Shown here piece after piece: positions 5,263 to 5,317 of a stretch of 5,317 nucleotides of DNA. The position numbers were made by a program, and so were the translations under genes. The notes beneath the pieces are model-generated. The model saw only the letters and a list, made by a program, of their open reading frames with translations, was not told the DNA's origin and made no database searches. Position 1 is the stretch's first letter, and the number at the start of each line of letters is the position of its first letter. This DNA is from DUAG01 sp046756865 (lineage in GTDB: Bacteria > Nitrospirota > Nitrospiria > SBBL01 > JAADHI01): the NCBI GenBank assembly GCA_046756865.1, contig JBHHXE010000128.1:1-5317 (forward strand), written 5' to 3'.

Positions 5263-5317
5263 TGGTGCCGAGACGCAGAATCGAACTGCGGACACGAGGC
5301 TTTTCAGGCCTCTGCTC
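5263..5317 (-). tRNA. tRNA-Phe (anticodon GAA), 5' part cut by the window end
   Basis: Read on the - strand, the fragment holds all standard parts from the 3' side of the D stem onward. These are GAGC (5317-5314), A26, a 5-bp anticodon stem GAGGC/GCCTC with loop CTGAAAA, a 5-base variable region GTGTC, a 5-bp T stem CGCAG/CTGCG with loop TTCGATT, the acceptor 3' strand TCTCGGC, discriminator A, and encoded CCA (5265-5263). The anticodon GAA is at 5305-5303, which makes it tRNA-Phe. The acceptor 5' strand and most of the D arm lie beyond 5317. A36-A37-A38 is present, the signature for prenylation by MiaA and methylthiolation by MiaB. The cut is due to the window end, not a pseudogene. Confidence 0.93.

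Overview
This window carries a tightly packed six-gene operon on the + strand (about 14-4968), a short non-coding stretch holding one doubtful micro-ORF, and the 3' part of a tRNA-Phe gene on the - strand that is cut by the window end. Base composition looks balanced (around 50% GC by eye). Gene density is bacterial, with Shine-Dalgarno sites and 1-4 base gene junctions. The protein wording (rhodanese with an N-terminal helix, thioredoxin-like 2Fe-2S ferredoxin, MiaB with a 'YSERKGT' segment) reminds me of Nitrospirota or Desulfobacterota-type bacteria. That placement is recall-based and weak. No mobile element, CRISPR array, phage gene or rRNA is visible.

Region 14-3469 is the core: a single-domain rhodanese, a thioredoxin-fold [2Fe-2S] ferredoxin, and then two paralogous radical-SAM methylthiotransferases end to end, MtaB (acts on t6A37 of ANN-reading tRNAs) and MiaB (acts on i6A37 of UNN-reading tRNAs). 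The two overlap by 4 bases (GTGA). A methylthiotransferase needs sulfur beyond its SAM-binding cluster and low-potential electrons. A persulfide-carrying protein and a ferredoxin directly upstream therefore make a plausible self-contained tRNA methylthiolation module. The gene order is seen in the sequence; the functional link is inference.

Region 3471-4968 continues the operon with an alpha/beta hydrolase of the monoacylglycerol lipase/lysophospholipase type, whose start lies 1 base after the miaB stop, and a secreted or periplasmic protein of unknown function whose start overlaps the hydrolase. A perfect 20-bp GC-rich palindrome lies inside this last gene.

Region 4969-5262 has no convincing gene, promoter or intrinsic terminator. 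It contains a 29-codon ORF encoding a hydrophobic segment plus a polyproline tail, without a clear ribosome binding site. The tRNA-Phe(GAA) fragment at 5263-5317 has encoded CCA and A36-A37-A38, the signature of a MiaA/MiaB substrate, so an expected substrate of the miaB product lies on the same window.
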